NCBI GenBank assembly: GCA_036186865.1
Contig: AP025066.1
Coordinates: 18,083,697 to 18,147,696 of the forward strand
DNA: 64,000 nucleotides
Reading direction: 5' to 3'
From: Eustoma russellianum
Lineage: Eukaryota > Streptophyta > Magnoliopsida > Gentianales > Gentianaceae
Shown: positions 1-11,599 of the stretch, in pieces
How the letters are laid out: each line of letters begins with the position of its first letter
How positions within the stretch are numbered: the first letter of the stretch is position 1
The notes under the pieces: generated by a model
Seen by the model: only the letters and a program-made list of their open reading frames with translations
Database searches by the model: none
Told to the model about the DNA's origin: nothing
Position numbers and translations under genes: made by a program

Positions 1-250
1 AGGAATCGCAGGGTTGCAGGGGTAGAATCTGAGGATGAAGGAAATTAGAAAATGATGGAAAAAGAATAAGGAACGAAAAAGAAAAAGGAAAACGAAAAAG
101 AAAAAGGAAAAGAAAAGGTAAAAGAAAAAGAAAAGAAAAGGAAAGTAAAAGTAAAGCAAATGAAGGATTCCGTGTATGATTTCTGTGCATTCATGCATCA
201 CGACATTGCATATATGACATGTTCTGTTCTCTTCCGTTCTGTTCTGTTAG

Positions 251-276
251 GATATGCGAGACGTAAGTCGCATATC
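251..276. repeat. 9-bp inverted repeat in A LTR
   Basis: GATATGCGA (251-259) and TCGCATATC (268-276) pair perfectly around an 8-nt loop and are flanked on both sides by short GTTCYGTT repeats. The same structure recurs in the 3' LTR near 5702-5727. It could be a stem in the transcribed leader or a dyad for a DNA-binding protein; nothing here decides which. Confidence 0.6.
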
Positions 277-616
277 TGATCTGTTCCGTTCCGTTCCGTT
301 CTGTTAGGACCCGGGGTCATGCATTGCACGATTAGATGAATGTTCTGAGAAGGTAGGTTTATCATGCATCACGTATGTGACATTGCACTTCACGCTCATT
401 CTGCATGATTATGTGCTTGATTGTCTTAAGAAGTTATGACCGTTACACGTTGTTTTAAAAAGATATGACCGTTATACGTTGTTTTAAGAAATTCCGACCG
501 TTATACGTATTTGTGAAAACGTGGACAGTCTATTTTCGTATTACAGTACGTATATGTATTTCACTACTGTCCTAGCATGTATGATCTCACTGGGCCGATG
601 CAGGCAGGGTACCTAC

Positions 617-728
617 TGAGTGACGTTTTTGTCACTCACACCGTTCGTTTTGTTTTCTTGCAGACGATTCAGGGTATGATTATATATTGGTTGGAGAAGA
701 TTCAGAGTGGGCTCAGTGGGACTCGTAG
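617..728 (+). other. A LTR hairpin, acceptor-like site and short reading frame
   Basis: TGAGTGAC (617-624) pairs with GTCACTCA (631-638) over a 6-nt loop. A T-rich tract follows and ends in CAG at 661-663. Read in the phase used by the homologous modules (two bases, then codons), a 20-codon frame rich in acidic residues and Trp runs to TAG at 726-728. The 3' LTR repeats all of this near 6069-6180. Splicing is inferred. Confidence 0.5.
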
Positions 729-1047
729 AGACTATTTGGAGATTGAGGATCAAGAATTAAGGAAGTTTTATTTTATTTATTATTCCATTTGAGGACATAG
801 CTTAGGGATTTCTTAATTGTTACTTTACGATGTCGTATAAGGGATTGTGACTTGATTTTGACTATATATGATTTTGGGGTTTTACTTTTGATTTAGGGTT
901 TTGAGTTGATTTAATTCGCTTCCGCAATCGAATACTCTGTCGTTTTGATAAGTGCAAGGGTTTCGTACAGACGCCTTGTATATCCCTTAGTGGAATACGG
1001 CGGGCGTACCGGTTCTGACCCTAGGGTTCGGGACGGGACGCTACAGG

Positions 1048-1059
1048 TGGTATCAGAGC
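1048..1059 (+). other. Primer-binding site of element A
   Basis: TGGTATCAGAGC, complementary to the 3' end of plant initiator-Met tRNA, starts two bases after the LTR. It is the predicted start of minus-strand DNA synthesis. Confidence 0.95.
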
Positions 1060-1381
1060 CGAGGCTCTAGATCTACTGCGGAAAAAAAACATAGAATTAA
1101 GAAACGATTTTAGACGTAAGAGATGACGATAGACTTAAGTTTTGATCGTAGATGTAAGTTTGATCTTAGACTAAGTTTGATTCTAGACAAAAGCGGTGAT
1201 CTGAGACTAAGTTTGACCTTAGAATAAGTTTAATTTAGACTAAGTGATGATCGGACTGGGGCACGGTTGGGTTCTATTTTTGTTTTATTTATCTGTATTT
1301 GACTGTTTTCTATTTCTTAAGTTTATATAATTCCTGAAATGCCCTTGAAAAAAAAACTGAAAATTTTCTTGTCATAGAAAA
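1060..1381 (+). other. Element A leader with GATCTTAGACTAAG-type repeats
   Basis: This is the untranslated stretch between PBS and the gag stub. It is full of imperfect copies of a ~20-nt motif, roughly GATCTTAGACTAAGTTT. Related motifs fill the same place in elements B, D and F. Similar units continue past the gag stub to about 2060. Confidence 0.6.
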
Positions 1382-1522
1382 ATGCCACCAAGAAAGGAGA
1401 ATGATAGGAGCGGCAATAGGAATTCTTCTGAGAATAGGGCTCCACCGCAGGTCGTGCTTCCCCAGACCCTGACCGACGCACTACTGGTCATGGCCCAAGC
1501 TATGGCGCAACAACCTCGGTAG
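1382..1522 (+). pseudogene. gag N-terminal stub of element A
   Basis: An ATG at 1382 opens a 46-codon frame (start MPPRKENDR) that stops at TAG 1520-1522; the same frame continues for about 35 more codons to 1627. The N-terminus (basic, then Pro/Gln-rich) and its place after the PBS and leader fit the variable N-terminus of plant gypsy Gag. The Gag core and zinc knuckles are missing, so no capsid protein can be made. This is either the relic of a parent element or a short leader peptide. Assignment rests on position and composition only. Confidence 0.5.
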
Positions 1523-1627
1523 CCACAAGCTCCATCACCACCACACTTGGGACTTGAGACTCTTCTAAAACGGATGGAGAGGAGTGGTGGTGCAACACAA
1601 CTGACACCACTGATCACTTGGATCTAA

Positions 1628-4442
1628 TTTTAGAATGAGTTCAAGAGGTATTACGTGCCGACAGTACAATCTTCAGAGCATGGCTCTAGATGCACGGCGG
1701 AAATGTAGAATTAGGCCATGATATTAGAAAATAAGTTACGATTTTGCCTCTAAGTCACAATCTTATACATACGTGATGATTTGAACATAAGCGACAATCA
1801 TGAACATAGGTACTGATCTTAGTTATAAGCGATGATCCTGAACATAAGGCGCGATCTTAGATATAAATAATGATCTTGATTAAGAGTTGACTTTAGGCAT
1901 AAGTACTGATTTAGTAATAAGTGTTGAGTATGTACTAACTATGATTTGGAAATAAGACGTGATCTTAGACTTAAGAAATGATGATGCTAAGAACGATCCT
2001 AGAAATAAGTTATGATCTTAAACTTAAGAAGTTGATCGGTTTTGAAACACGTATACCTAGGATATCCCATACGATTCTCCCTTATCTGAGGTTGATCATA
2101 ACTCTCTAAGCTGTGATCTTAGTGACCCTAGTTGAATACTATATAATTGATTTGAATGAATTACAATGTTAACTAGAATATCCTACTACAAACGTTAGTT
2201 GACATATTAATGGGTCAGACAGTAACTCGGGTTGCCTTACCATAACTGCAATATGACACTTAGTACCATTAGGGTAAAGTAAAGCGGGTCCACATCTCTA
2301 CTTGTACGGTAACATCAAAGCAGGTTTAGGTCTAAGTTGTGACTATAGCTACTAAGGAAAGAATTATAATAGTATAATAAATATTAAGAGATGATTTATA
2401 GTATAATGATAGAAACTAAATAACGATTAGCTTTGTAGTCAATAGAGTTTAGTCAAGGATATTGTACAATGGAATTTATAGTCTAGGGTTAAGATGTTGA
2501 ATGCAGGGTAATCAAAATAGGTCGACGATATTAGTCTTATTAGAGGTAGTGAACAACAGCGGCATGCGATAATCGACTATAGTATGTGTCTTGGAATACT
2601 ATATCATTACAAAATTGTGGGTTAAGTGTTGACATCAAAACATTTGGTTTGAATCTAGTAGGCTTGAATTGAAATAGAGTAAGCGTGAACCAGTAGGGAT
2701 TGCTTGTTCAGATGAGATTTAACCAGGATAATTAGCGGTTCAAATAACCAAGTAAACAAATACAGTAGATCAGTATGGCGCACAGAAGCATGGCGAATCA
2801 GAATACCTTAAGTCGATAAATATTTAGTGTGTCATGCGAGGATTCGACAATTTAAGTTAAGAATTTTATCATAGTAGGCGAAGGTTAGACTAATAAGAAA
2901 TGACACATAGACGGATCGTTCTTTTGAAAATAAGGATGGACTATAGAAATTATACGAAATATTGGACTATTATTTCTCTAGAAGATAAATATTTTATATA
3001 AGCACGTACACGGAGCTATGCCTATACTTTACAGGGACTTCAAAAGACATTTAATTTTTGAAAATACCTTATTAAGTCACATTTCTTTATATAGTTTACT
3101 AAACTTTACGAGGCTAAATTTTCCCGTACTTTTAAAACAGCTTAATAAAGATTTCAATTCTTTTGACAACCTTGAAAAGGGGAAAACTTTTAAAATATTG
3201 ATATTCTTGCAAAAACGATTTGTTTATATATATTTCTTACAGAATATTTCAATTCCGTTTTTGTTAAATCTATTTTTTAGTGAAAATTAATTTAATTTGA
3301 TGACTACCGATATCGCAAGCAGTTTAACCGTTTAAATGTTTTCAAAGTTATTTACCCGCTTGCAAGGAACTTATAACTTTTGTGGAAAAAAAAGGGTAGC
3401 TTTCAAAATATATACCTGTTTTTGAAAACGGAAGGTACCGTATTCAAATCGTTTCATAAAGCCTTACATTATTAAGTTTTCAACTGTTATGACGCAATTT
3501 TACCAAAATGCCTTGCGAACAAGTTATATCATTGTTTTTTTTAAAATGGTCATTTGAGATATTGCGTTGCGAAAATAAATCTATGATATTTTGGGGTTTG
3601 TGTTTACAAAAAAAAAATAGAATGTGCAGTATTTTAAATAGTTAAGGCTATATTCAAAATTATAGCTAAGCAAGCTACTTTTCTTTTAACTTAAAGAAAA
3701 ATATGTCCATACACATATTTCGTATACTAGGCTGCTTACGATATCCCTGAGAAATTAAGAGCATGATCATAGAGCTAGTTTGTAAGTATATAAGAACTGA
3801 TTTTGAAGACTTGGTTGTGTTAAAGAAGGGTAACGGTTACCATATTGGCATACAGAAAGGATGTTAGTATGGATATGTGATAAGTTTAAGAATCCGATAT
3901 TGTAGATTGCAATAAGTTGAATGATACACGTCAAGTGGTATAAGTGGAAGTTTGTAAGCAATGATTATAGGGAATCAAGTAAGGATTGAACTTTATAAGG
4001 ACTAAGTGATGACTAAGTTAAATCGTCCTAGAGTACAACGTATTCCGAAGAATACATACAGCCTCAGGGAGGAGTCTTGTGAACAAGGCGTTAAGTTAAA
4101 GATTGTACTACACCTAGGAACCGATTTTAGAGGGTTGCTCATGATAGTAAAGATGAGTACGATATACACCGTCAATTAAGTTATGAAGCCAGTATAATGA
4201 CGAAATACCCTTAAGGCTGGTTCGAGAACTATAGAAAGAATAGGTTACGATCTGTCAGGAGAGTACAATGGGTTTAAAGATTACATTGTAAATATACACA
4301 CTGAATGATTTGAGGACTTAGTCATGTATCGAGGAAGTGAAATAGGTAACATATCGGAATATGCAAGGGATACTAAGTTCGGTCATGAACTAGGAAACTG
4401 AATTATGTAGGACTATACTAAGTTATTGATTACATAGCACAC
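1628..4442 (+). other. Non-coding interior of element A
   Basis: About 2.8 kb with no frame resembling a known protein. The first 450 bases are a degenerate array of 20-27-nt units built on GATCTTAG and ATAAG; the rest is AT-rich with no clear repeat. Near-identical flanking LTRs show this coding-poor interior was copied as such, not decayed in place. Confidence 0.75.
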
Positions 4443-4480
4443 AAGTTTCGAGGACGAAACTTTTTGTAAGGAGGGGAGAA
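4443..4480 (+). promoter_or_regulatory. PPT and upstream hairpin of element A
   Basis: AAGTTTC (4443-4449) and GAAACTT (4456-4462) form a perfect 7-bp stem, followed by the purine tract AAGGAGGGGAGAA (4468-4480) that would prime plus-strand synthesis. The LTR starts at the next base. Element D has the same stem with a different loop. Confidence 0.85.
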
Positions 4481-4997
4481 TGTTATATCCCATTTTTTTA
4501 AAATAAGGGTAAAAAGGGTATTTGGGCTAATTAATTACTAAACCTAATTTGATTAGGAAACTTTTCCCTAAACCCTAATCAAATTTCTATTTAAACAACG
4601 CTTGGACTACTCCCTTTCCATACTACACGTACGCCGCCGCCCAGGAGAAAAAAAAACGATTCTTCTTGCTACAACCTAGGGCCGCCAGTTTTGGGGAGAG
4701 TAGGAGGAGCACCACCGTCTTGATCAAGCCTTTCAAACGCGTATCAATTACCAAGTAGGTGCCCCCTTAACATCCGTTGAATGAAACAAACAAAAGTCTT
4801 TAATTTCTCTATGAAAACGAGATCGTGCATTAGTATTTGTGATTGTATAGATGCTTGACTATTAGATTATATGTATATGTGATGAATTGTAAGTACGTAT
4901 ATATGATCGTATATGTATATATATGTATGATGCTATTTTCGTATGAAAACTCGAAAAAGATTTGATTTTTGATGTGCGTGTGAATATCGGAATCATA

Positions 4998-5145
4998 GGA
5001 AGAAGCGTTTGTGCTGGCGGCGCGTGGCCGGTGGTGGTGGGCTAGGACCACGTGCTGCCGGACGGAGGTCGCAGGAAGAAGTGTTTGTACCGGTGGCGCG
5101 TGGCCGGTGGTGATGGGCTATGACCACGTGCTACTGGATGGAGGA
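4998..5145 (+). repeat. ~74-bp tandem duplication in A LTR
   Basis: Two imperfect copies begin GGAAGAAG at 4998 and 5073 and share GCGCGTGGCCGGTGGTG and ACCACGTGCT. They are much more GC-rich than the flanks. Confidence 0.8.
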
Positions 5146-5190
5146 ACAAGGGTGAGGGGAGGCGGCTGAGAGGGGGGTGCTGAGGGGGGG

Positions 5191-5362
5191 CGGCTGGAGG
5201 GTTGGGGGGGCTGAGGGGAGGGCGCCTGGAGGGGAGGTGCGGCTGAGGGTGAAGGTGGTGGGGGGCTGGGGGTGGTGCGGCTGGAGGGTTAGGGGGCTGA
5301 GGGGAGGGCGCCTAGAGGGGAGGGGCGGCTGAGGGTGAAGGTGGTGGGGGGCTGGGGGTGAT
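5191..5362 (+). repeat. ~86-bp G-rich tandem duplication in A LTR
   Basis: Two copies start CGGCTGGAGGGTT near 5191 and 5278. Many runs of three or more G on the + strand could form G-quadruplexes, which are known in plant LTRs; folding is inferred. Confidence 0.8.
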
Positions 5363-6497
5363 ACGGCTGGAGGGGGGTGGAGGAGAGAGGGAGGGGGAGA
5401 TGGTGTCGGCTGAAAGGGGTGGGGTGGAACGCATTCAGGAAGTGAGAAGTTAGGAATCGCAGGGTTGCAGGGGTAGAATCTGAGGATGAAGGAAATTAGA
5501 AAATGATGGAAAAAGAATTAAGGAACGAAAAAGAAAAAGGAAAACGAAAAAGAAAAGGGAAAAGAAAAGGTAAAAGAAAAAGAAAAGAAAAGGAAAGTAA
5601 AAGTAAAGCAAATGAAGGATTCCGTGTATGATTTCTGTGCATTCATGCATCACGACATTGCATATATGATATGTTCTGTTCTGTTCCGTTCTGTTCTGTT
5701 AGGATATGCGAGACGTAAGTCGCATATCTGATCTGTTCCGTTCCGTTCCGTTCTGTTAGGACCCGGGGTCATGCATTGCACGATTAGATGAATGTTCTGA
5801 GAAGGTAGGTTTATCATGCATCACGTATGTGACATTGCATTTCACGCTCATTCTGCATGATTATGTGCTTGATTGTCTTAAGAAGTTATGACCGTTACAC
5901 GTTGTTTTAAAAAGATATGACCGTTATACGTTGTTTTAAGAAATTCCGACCGTTATACGTATTTGTGAAAACGTGGACAGTCTATTTTCGTATTACAGTA
6001 CGTATATGTATTTCACTACTGTCCTAGCATGTATGATCTCACTGGGCCGATGCAGGCAGGGTACCTACTGAGTGACGTTTTTGTCACTCACACCGTTCGT
6101 TTTGTTTTCTTGCAGACGATTCAGGGTATGATTATATATTGGTTGGAGAAGATTCAGAGTGGGCTCAGTGGGACTCGTAGAGACTATTTGGAGATTGAAG
6201 ATCAAGAATTAAGGAAGTTTTATTTTATTTATTATTCCATTTGAGGACATAGCTTAGGGATTTCTTAATTGTTACTTTACGATGTCGTATAAGGGATTGT
6301 GACTTGATTTTGACTATATATGATTTTGGGGTTTTACTTTTGATTTAGGGTTTTGAGTTGATTTAATTCGCTTCCGCAATCGAATACTCTGTCGTTTTGA
6401 TAAGTGCAAGGGTTTCGTACAGACGCCTTAAATATCCCTTAGTGGAATACGGCGGGCGTACTGGTTCCGACCCTAGGGTTCGGGACGGGACGCTACA

Positions 6498-6533
6498 TCG
6501 AGCCCTAGTGGGTCTGCCTCGTGGTCGTGCCAT
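6498..6533 (-). pseudogene. gag N-terminal fragment of element B, cut by element A
   Basis: Read on the minus strand from ATG at 6531-6533, 12 codons encode MARPRGRPTRAR, nearly the same as the Gag start of element D (MARPRGRPARAR at 49403). The frame ends abruptly at the LTR of element A, so B was split at its twelfth gag codon. The rest of B lies left of the window. The identity in basic N-terminus and distance from the PBS places B in the same Tekay-like gypsy group as D. Confidence 0.85.
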
Positions 6534-6842
6534 CTGCACTATGTAGAGTTGAATTTTATTCAAGGTGAAAACATCAGATAAGCGACAAAATTTAATTCGT
6601 AATCCGATAGAAATTTTAAGTGGGCATGCAAGAAGATACGTTACGAATTAAATTCTATAAAATGTCATCGACTAGGGCTTTATTATCAGGTGAAGACCCT
6701 AATTTCCATTCTAAGTCATTCTAGTCTAAGGTCAACTCTCTTCTAGGATTTTGACTTAGATCTAAGGTCAAACTTAGACTTCTAAAATCATAACTTAATT
6801 CTATATTCTGCTTGAATCTAGAGCCTCGGCTCTGATACCACC
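6534..6842 (-). other. Element B leader and PBS
   Basis: The PBS (minus strand TGGTATCAGAGC) lies at 6829-6840, two bases from the LTR end. The leader down to gag contains repeated TCTAAGGTCAA/TTAGACTT motifs like those in D and F. Confidence 0.85.
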
Positions 6843-7149
6843 TGTGGCGCCCCGTACCGGCTCGCCCGCGCACGATGCGCCTGCCGTACTTCACTACGGA
6901 GAGTATCAGGTGTCTGTTCATATCATATCGACATTCATAATGAAATATATGGACTTTTCGGCTTACACATCATCAAGTAAGCAAAATAGAGGCAGAATAA
7001 AAGCTTTAAATAAAACCTGCCGAATAATCATAACATCGTCTACATCCGTCCACAAAATAAAAGGAGATATCCAAATTAAAATCCCAAAACAAGTTCGTCA
7101 AATATAAGTCATCATGATAAAGTCCTAAGGCATATCCTCTCTCACACGC

Positions 7150-7246
7150 CTATGGATAGGGAACCCTAGGCTCGTCCTCGATCCGCTTGACCCTATTTCC
7201 TGCAGGCTCTGGGAGGAAAAATAATCGGGTGAGTGACAACGTCCCC
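7150..7246 (-). other. B LTR hairpin, acceptor-like site and mini-exon frame
   Basis: On the minus strand a hairpin (7232-7246, one mismatch) precedes a T/C-rich tract ending CAG (7209-7211). The exon-like part 7150-7208 reads PAGN..., I-E-D-E-P-R-V-P-Y-P and stop. Two substitutions hit the usual E-W pair, giving K-R, so this copy may be decaying. Confidence 0.55.
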
Positions 7247-7588
7247 CAGCAAGTAAACCATAAATAATCATAAATTAAATGGAAAGTACACACAAGAACC
7301 AAAACCCCAAAAAGTTTGGATTCGCAATATACCTGACATTCACTGCATCATTCGTAGGGACATAGGATCATAATTTAAGAGATAAGGGATCCTATCAGAT
7401 CCTAACTTAGGAGATATTAAAACATATCATCATAGCCTAAGTGATAGTACATCAATTATTCGACTAGCCATACAAAATGCCGTATGTATGCGTATGCATA
7501 TGCGATGCGTCATGATAAAAATGAGGACAAGTTCTTTCGTTCTTTCTTTCAAAACATCATCGTAAATAAAACAAGAGGAGTGAGTATT

Positions 7589-7836
7589 CAGATCTATTAT
7601 ATCCGGATCTGAGGCGGTCATACCATTCTCTACAAATCTATTATGTCCGGATCTGAAAACGGTCATACAATCAACCATCGCTATTAGGTCTATTCTCTCC
7701 AGGCCTGTACGGTCATAAATCATCATTATCAGGTCTATTCTCTCCGGGTCTGAACGGTCATAATAAATATAACCAGGGCTATTCTCTCCGGGCATGTACG
7801 GTCATAATCATCAATAGATCAATTAACCCTGGATCT
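7589..7836 (-). repeat. CCGG hairpin array in B LTR
   Basis: About six units of ~45 nt, each an imperfect hairpin such as CAGATC...GGATCTG or AGGTCT...GGCCTG, with CCGG/CCAG and a T-rich loop between the arms, separated by ACGGTCATAAT-like spacers. Confidence 0.75.
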
Positions 7837-10800
7837 GGAGCGGGTTATGCTGGCCAGAATCAATGGTACCAATAGGAATCGTTCTTTTTAAAACTGAAAT
7901 CTATTCTTTAGAATCGCTTTTCATAATTTCTTTAACATGAGCTCAGTTTCATAAATCAGGTGAATGATGATGATGCAATGCATGACGTGAAATATGAAGC
8001 TCATGGCTAGATGCATCACATAATACATGCATAGTCTTAATCCATAAGCTGGAAAAATTTCCAGAATTTAACATTCTGTTCGTGCGGCCTCAATCCTCAT
8101 AATTTTGGCCTATTTTCATGATCTCATGACATACATATGCATAACGAAGTCTTATCTACTTGACGTAAAAATTTCGTAACGTTTCAGGACATATAGAACA
8201 CTCAAATCATTAAATTACCAAACAGGGTACTGCTGGATCCAGCAGTGCAGTACCCATGTTTTACCTTTCTTTTCAAGCCCATAAAATTTTATTTAATTTG
8301 GGCCACTACCTGGAAAACATAGTAGACATACCAAGAAATAATATTCACCAGCCCAATAGCATTTACAATTCCAAATATGCAACAATAAGGCCTCATAACT
8401 CCTGTCATAATTCTGTCCAGTTTTGCACTATTAACTTCAACTTAAGTGTTAATCTTGAAAACGGTGATTCCAAGCTAATTTATTTACATGGATATATTCA
8501 CCTATGTCTTAAGTGATTACCATAAAAATTTCAGAGCAATCCAATGGGTCTAAGGTGGTCATCTAATTATTGTTCTAAAGCTATGTACATGCAGAATCTG
8601 GAATGACTAGCTTCCACTAAAAATTTTATTGTGAATAAACCACAAGTCCTTTTACCAACATTCTAACTCACAGATTTAATAAACACATAAGGCTAGCATC
8701 CTACCAGAAATCAGCTCATTTGCACGTTCCTAAGGTCCATTTTTGGGTCTTACAAAACGTCACTTAAATCTGCCCTGTTCTAGTAATTTTTCCTTTTTTT
8801 GTCACTTTTCTTGCTAAATGTGTTCCAACTAAACTTATTCTTCTAAAATGACTTACTAGCCATCAAATAAACTTTCTAACATAGACACTACAGGTTCTAA
8901 TAAATTCTATAGGCTACATACAAATCACTTCAAAAACAGTTTGAAACTTATACGTAGCACGCATTGATATTGCACATTTGTACATAATAAGGTCTACCTG
9001 TGTCATAACTAATTTATGTACTGCCTAACCCCCCAAACAGCCCGTTCTTACACATAAAAGGGCTTATATTTCATTTTCATTAATGAATATCATACACCTA
9101 AGTAATTAAACCTTCAAACATACAACTTCCATATATCTTTTTTCCTCACAAGACATATTCTTTTACAAGAAATATTGTTCAACCCTACCCCCTCCTTCAA
9201 CCGTCCCCCTTACATGGTAAGAAGAGAAATTTTACCACATTTATCTTAGACATGCAACATACTCATATTCAAAGTTAGGCAAAGGACTCATCTTTGGGGG
9301 AATTTCACACATGCAAGTCACCTTGCTTAAGGAACACTAAGCTTTCATGCTTCAAGCTTAATACTTTCCAACTAAGATTAAATCTTAATAATAGCTAGAC
9401 ATTCAAGCATATACTTTCACACATAAGTCAAGAGCATTTATAGTGTACTTGCCTTCTTGGATCTTAGATCTTGCTTGAAACTTGTTAAAAAAAAGTAATG
9501 CTTCCTTCAACCCCTTCCTAACATACACGGTTTTAGGGGTAGAAATATTTGTTAGCCACTATTTAAACACACAATACAGCTTAGTTTGAGGCTAGATGGT
9601 CTTACGAAATTGAATCTTGAATGGAGGCTGAGATGAATCCAACCCACCAAGAAGCTAATCTCTCTTAGTACTTTGCAAATCTTCACCTAGTGACCTCTTG
9701 GAGGTCACGGTTTTCACAAGAAAAGAGGGTATCTTGTGAGATTCACTATGTGAGGTATAGAATTCACTTAAAGAGTTTATGATATACCTCACCTAGACCA
9801 AACTTGAACTTGAATTATTCTTAGATCTCCTTGGCTCAATGTTGGCCGTGTGAGATGAATGAGGAGTTCTTGGTTCTTTTGTTCTTTGTGAGTTCGTAAG
9901 TGGTTGAGTATAGGAGAAAACTCTAGAATTCTTGGAGATGATTTTTCTTCAAAGGCTAAGTGTTTAGCCATTGGTAACCCAAGGAAGAAAAGAGAATTTT
10001 CCTTTGCATGGGTATTCTCATTAGGGTTTACTACCTTGCTAACTTGAGTTACTTTAGCACATTAGGGTTTACTATCTTGCTAACTTGAGTTACTTTTGAG
10101 TTGTAATTAGCATAAAGTAACTATAGTAAGGTTTAAGATGTCCCTTGATTTGCACCATGGTTAAACCGGCGGTTGGGGGAGCCATTAGTATGCTCCATCA
10201 TGCTTTAGTCATTTTTAAGAGTGTTTAATAGAAAAGCTACTAGGTAGTTGAAGGAAAAGTTGACAGTAAAGTGGATCCCTAATTCCTTCATTCCATGTAC
10301 CCCACGGTTTTAAATGGGAATTTTAGTGAGTTACCCATCCTTATAATAATATCATATTGTGGCTACTTCATGCATAACTACTTTATAATATTGCTTTAGT
10401 AAGAAATTAAAATGAGTAGTTGGCCTTTTTAACAAAAAGGTAGCCTCCTAATTACCCCCTTTACTCGGCGGCTTTGTGGAGGAAAAAGTAACACTTTTCC
10501 CCTTTTTACCTTTTTGATCCCATTTAGTAGGATACTAAATGCTAGTATTAACTTTTCATGCTTGCTTTACTAAGACTACTAAGGGTTAGTTGCTTGTAAA
10601 AAAGAAAAGAAACCCTATTTTAATATCCCCAATACCCTTATGGCCGAGATTATGAATAATCTTGGGAGGGTAAAATTTTCATCTCACATACTTCATAAGA
10701 CATGCTCGTGTCATTTCCATTATTTATGGAACTTACCTTAAGGAGAATTAATTAAAGCAGTCGTAATAAACTTAATAAAATGTACTTGAAGAATCCATCC

Positions 10801-10859
10801 TTTTGTTAATTCATTCATACAGTCTCAAGTACAATACAATTTTTCGTTGGGGTACAACA

Positions 10860-11056
10860 CTATTGCTACTGCATATGGTAATGCTAGACCTACATCGCTA
10901 TTTATTGTTCTTTTTAAAATACTAATATTTACTAAATAAAATTTCTTTCTATATTTTAAAAAAATTGAATTATGTAGTATATGAAATGACATTAAGTTGA
11001 AATGTGCAAATATATATATATATATATATATATATAATAACAACAACAACAACAAC

Positions 11057-11131
<75 letters not shown>

Positions 11132-11545
11132 AACCACGGCCAAGGAGGCCTTGTATGTTAAAAATGACTTATTTTGGACTATATACACAATAAAAGAAGT
11201 ATATGTAGATATTTATATGTATGTAGGTCTCGACTTAAGGCCTTTTAAATGATAAAGAAGATTTCAATATATATTATAAACGCAAATGTGTATTATAAAT
11301 GTTATGTTGTTCAGACAAGTAAGTTTTTTTTTGAAATTCAGACAAGTAAGTTAGGTACAGTATTACATATGTCATCATTGGTACAAATTTATATATACAA
11401 TAATATGAAATAAGCATTTTATGTAGTATATATACACATACGGCCAAAAGGTTATTTTTGGTAGAAATGATTTATTTATAGGTTATAAAGACACATATGG
11501 ATATTATGTATTTATATATGTGAAGCATATTGAATTTATACAAAT

Positions 11546-11599
<54 letters not shown>

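Larger units (their letters stand above)
1..1045 (+). repeat. Element A 5' LTR (3' half only)
   Basis: It matches 5452-6497 with about ten substitutions and one 1-base indel, and ends in CTACA directly before the PBS. It contains a purine-rich stretch (about 55-160), GTTCYGTT repeats around an inverted repeat (251-276), three ~29-nt repeats containing CCGTTA (about 430-515), and a hairpin plus splice-acceptor-like module at 617-663. Confidence 0.92.
1..6497 (+). mobile_element. Element A: non-autonomous gypsy-type LTR retrotransposon, 5' end outside window
   Basis: The first 1045 bases recur almost unchanged at 5452-6497, which defines an LTR pair around a 3.4-kb interior. The left LTR is followed by a PBS matching initiator-Met tRNA and the right one is preceded by a polypurine tract (PPT), so the element lies on the + strand. 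Its first ~970 bases are off the window. The interior has no protease, RT, RNase H or integrase and only a stub of gag, as in large retrotransposon derivatives (LARDs) that borrow enzymes from relatives. The right end abuts the gag start of element B, so A is the younger insertion. By eye only about ten differences separate the LTR copies, making A the youngest datable element here. Family membership beyond gypsy-like is inferred from LTR layout and PBS. Confidence 0.85.
4481..6497 (+). repeat. Element A 3' LTR (2017 bp)
   Basis: It starts TGTTATATCC after the PPT and ends GCTACA at 6497. A TATA-like CTATTTAAA lies only ~110 bases inside, which would make U3 very short and the transcribed part ~1.9 kb. 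Inside are two G-rich tandem duplications (4998-5145, 5191-5362), a purine tract (5505-5610) and a copy of the hairpin/acceptor module near 6069. Sequence after 6497 is element B. Confidence 0.93.
6843..10859 (-). repeat. Element B 5' LTR (4017 bp)
   Basis: In + coordinates it runs TGTGGCGCCCC...GGTACAACA; on the minus strand it starts TGTTGTACC and ends directly before the PBS. Length, ends and internal blocks match the LTRs of element D. It holds a hairpin array (7589-7836) and the hairpin/acceptor/mini-exon module (7150-7246). The other LTR and the TSD are outside the window. Confidence 0.9.

Noticed and set aside
577..792. A 71-codon frame identical at 577-792 and 6029-6244
   Set aside because: It lies in both LTR copies of A, so the identity reflects recent LTR duplication, and it runs through the hairpin and acceptor in a frame not kept in other LTRs.
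9789..9971. A 60-codon minus-strand frame in B's LTR ending at the CTAG/GTGAG block
   Set aside because: The homologous stretch in D and C has indels that break the frame, so it does not look coding.
11010..11252. Poly-Ile, poly-Thr and poly-Arg reading frames
   Set aside because: They are translations of simple repeats.
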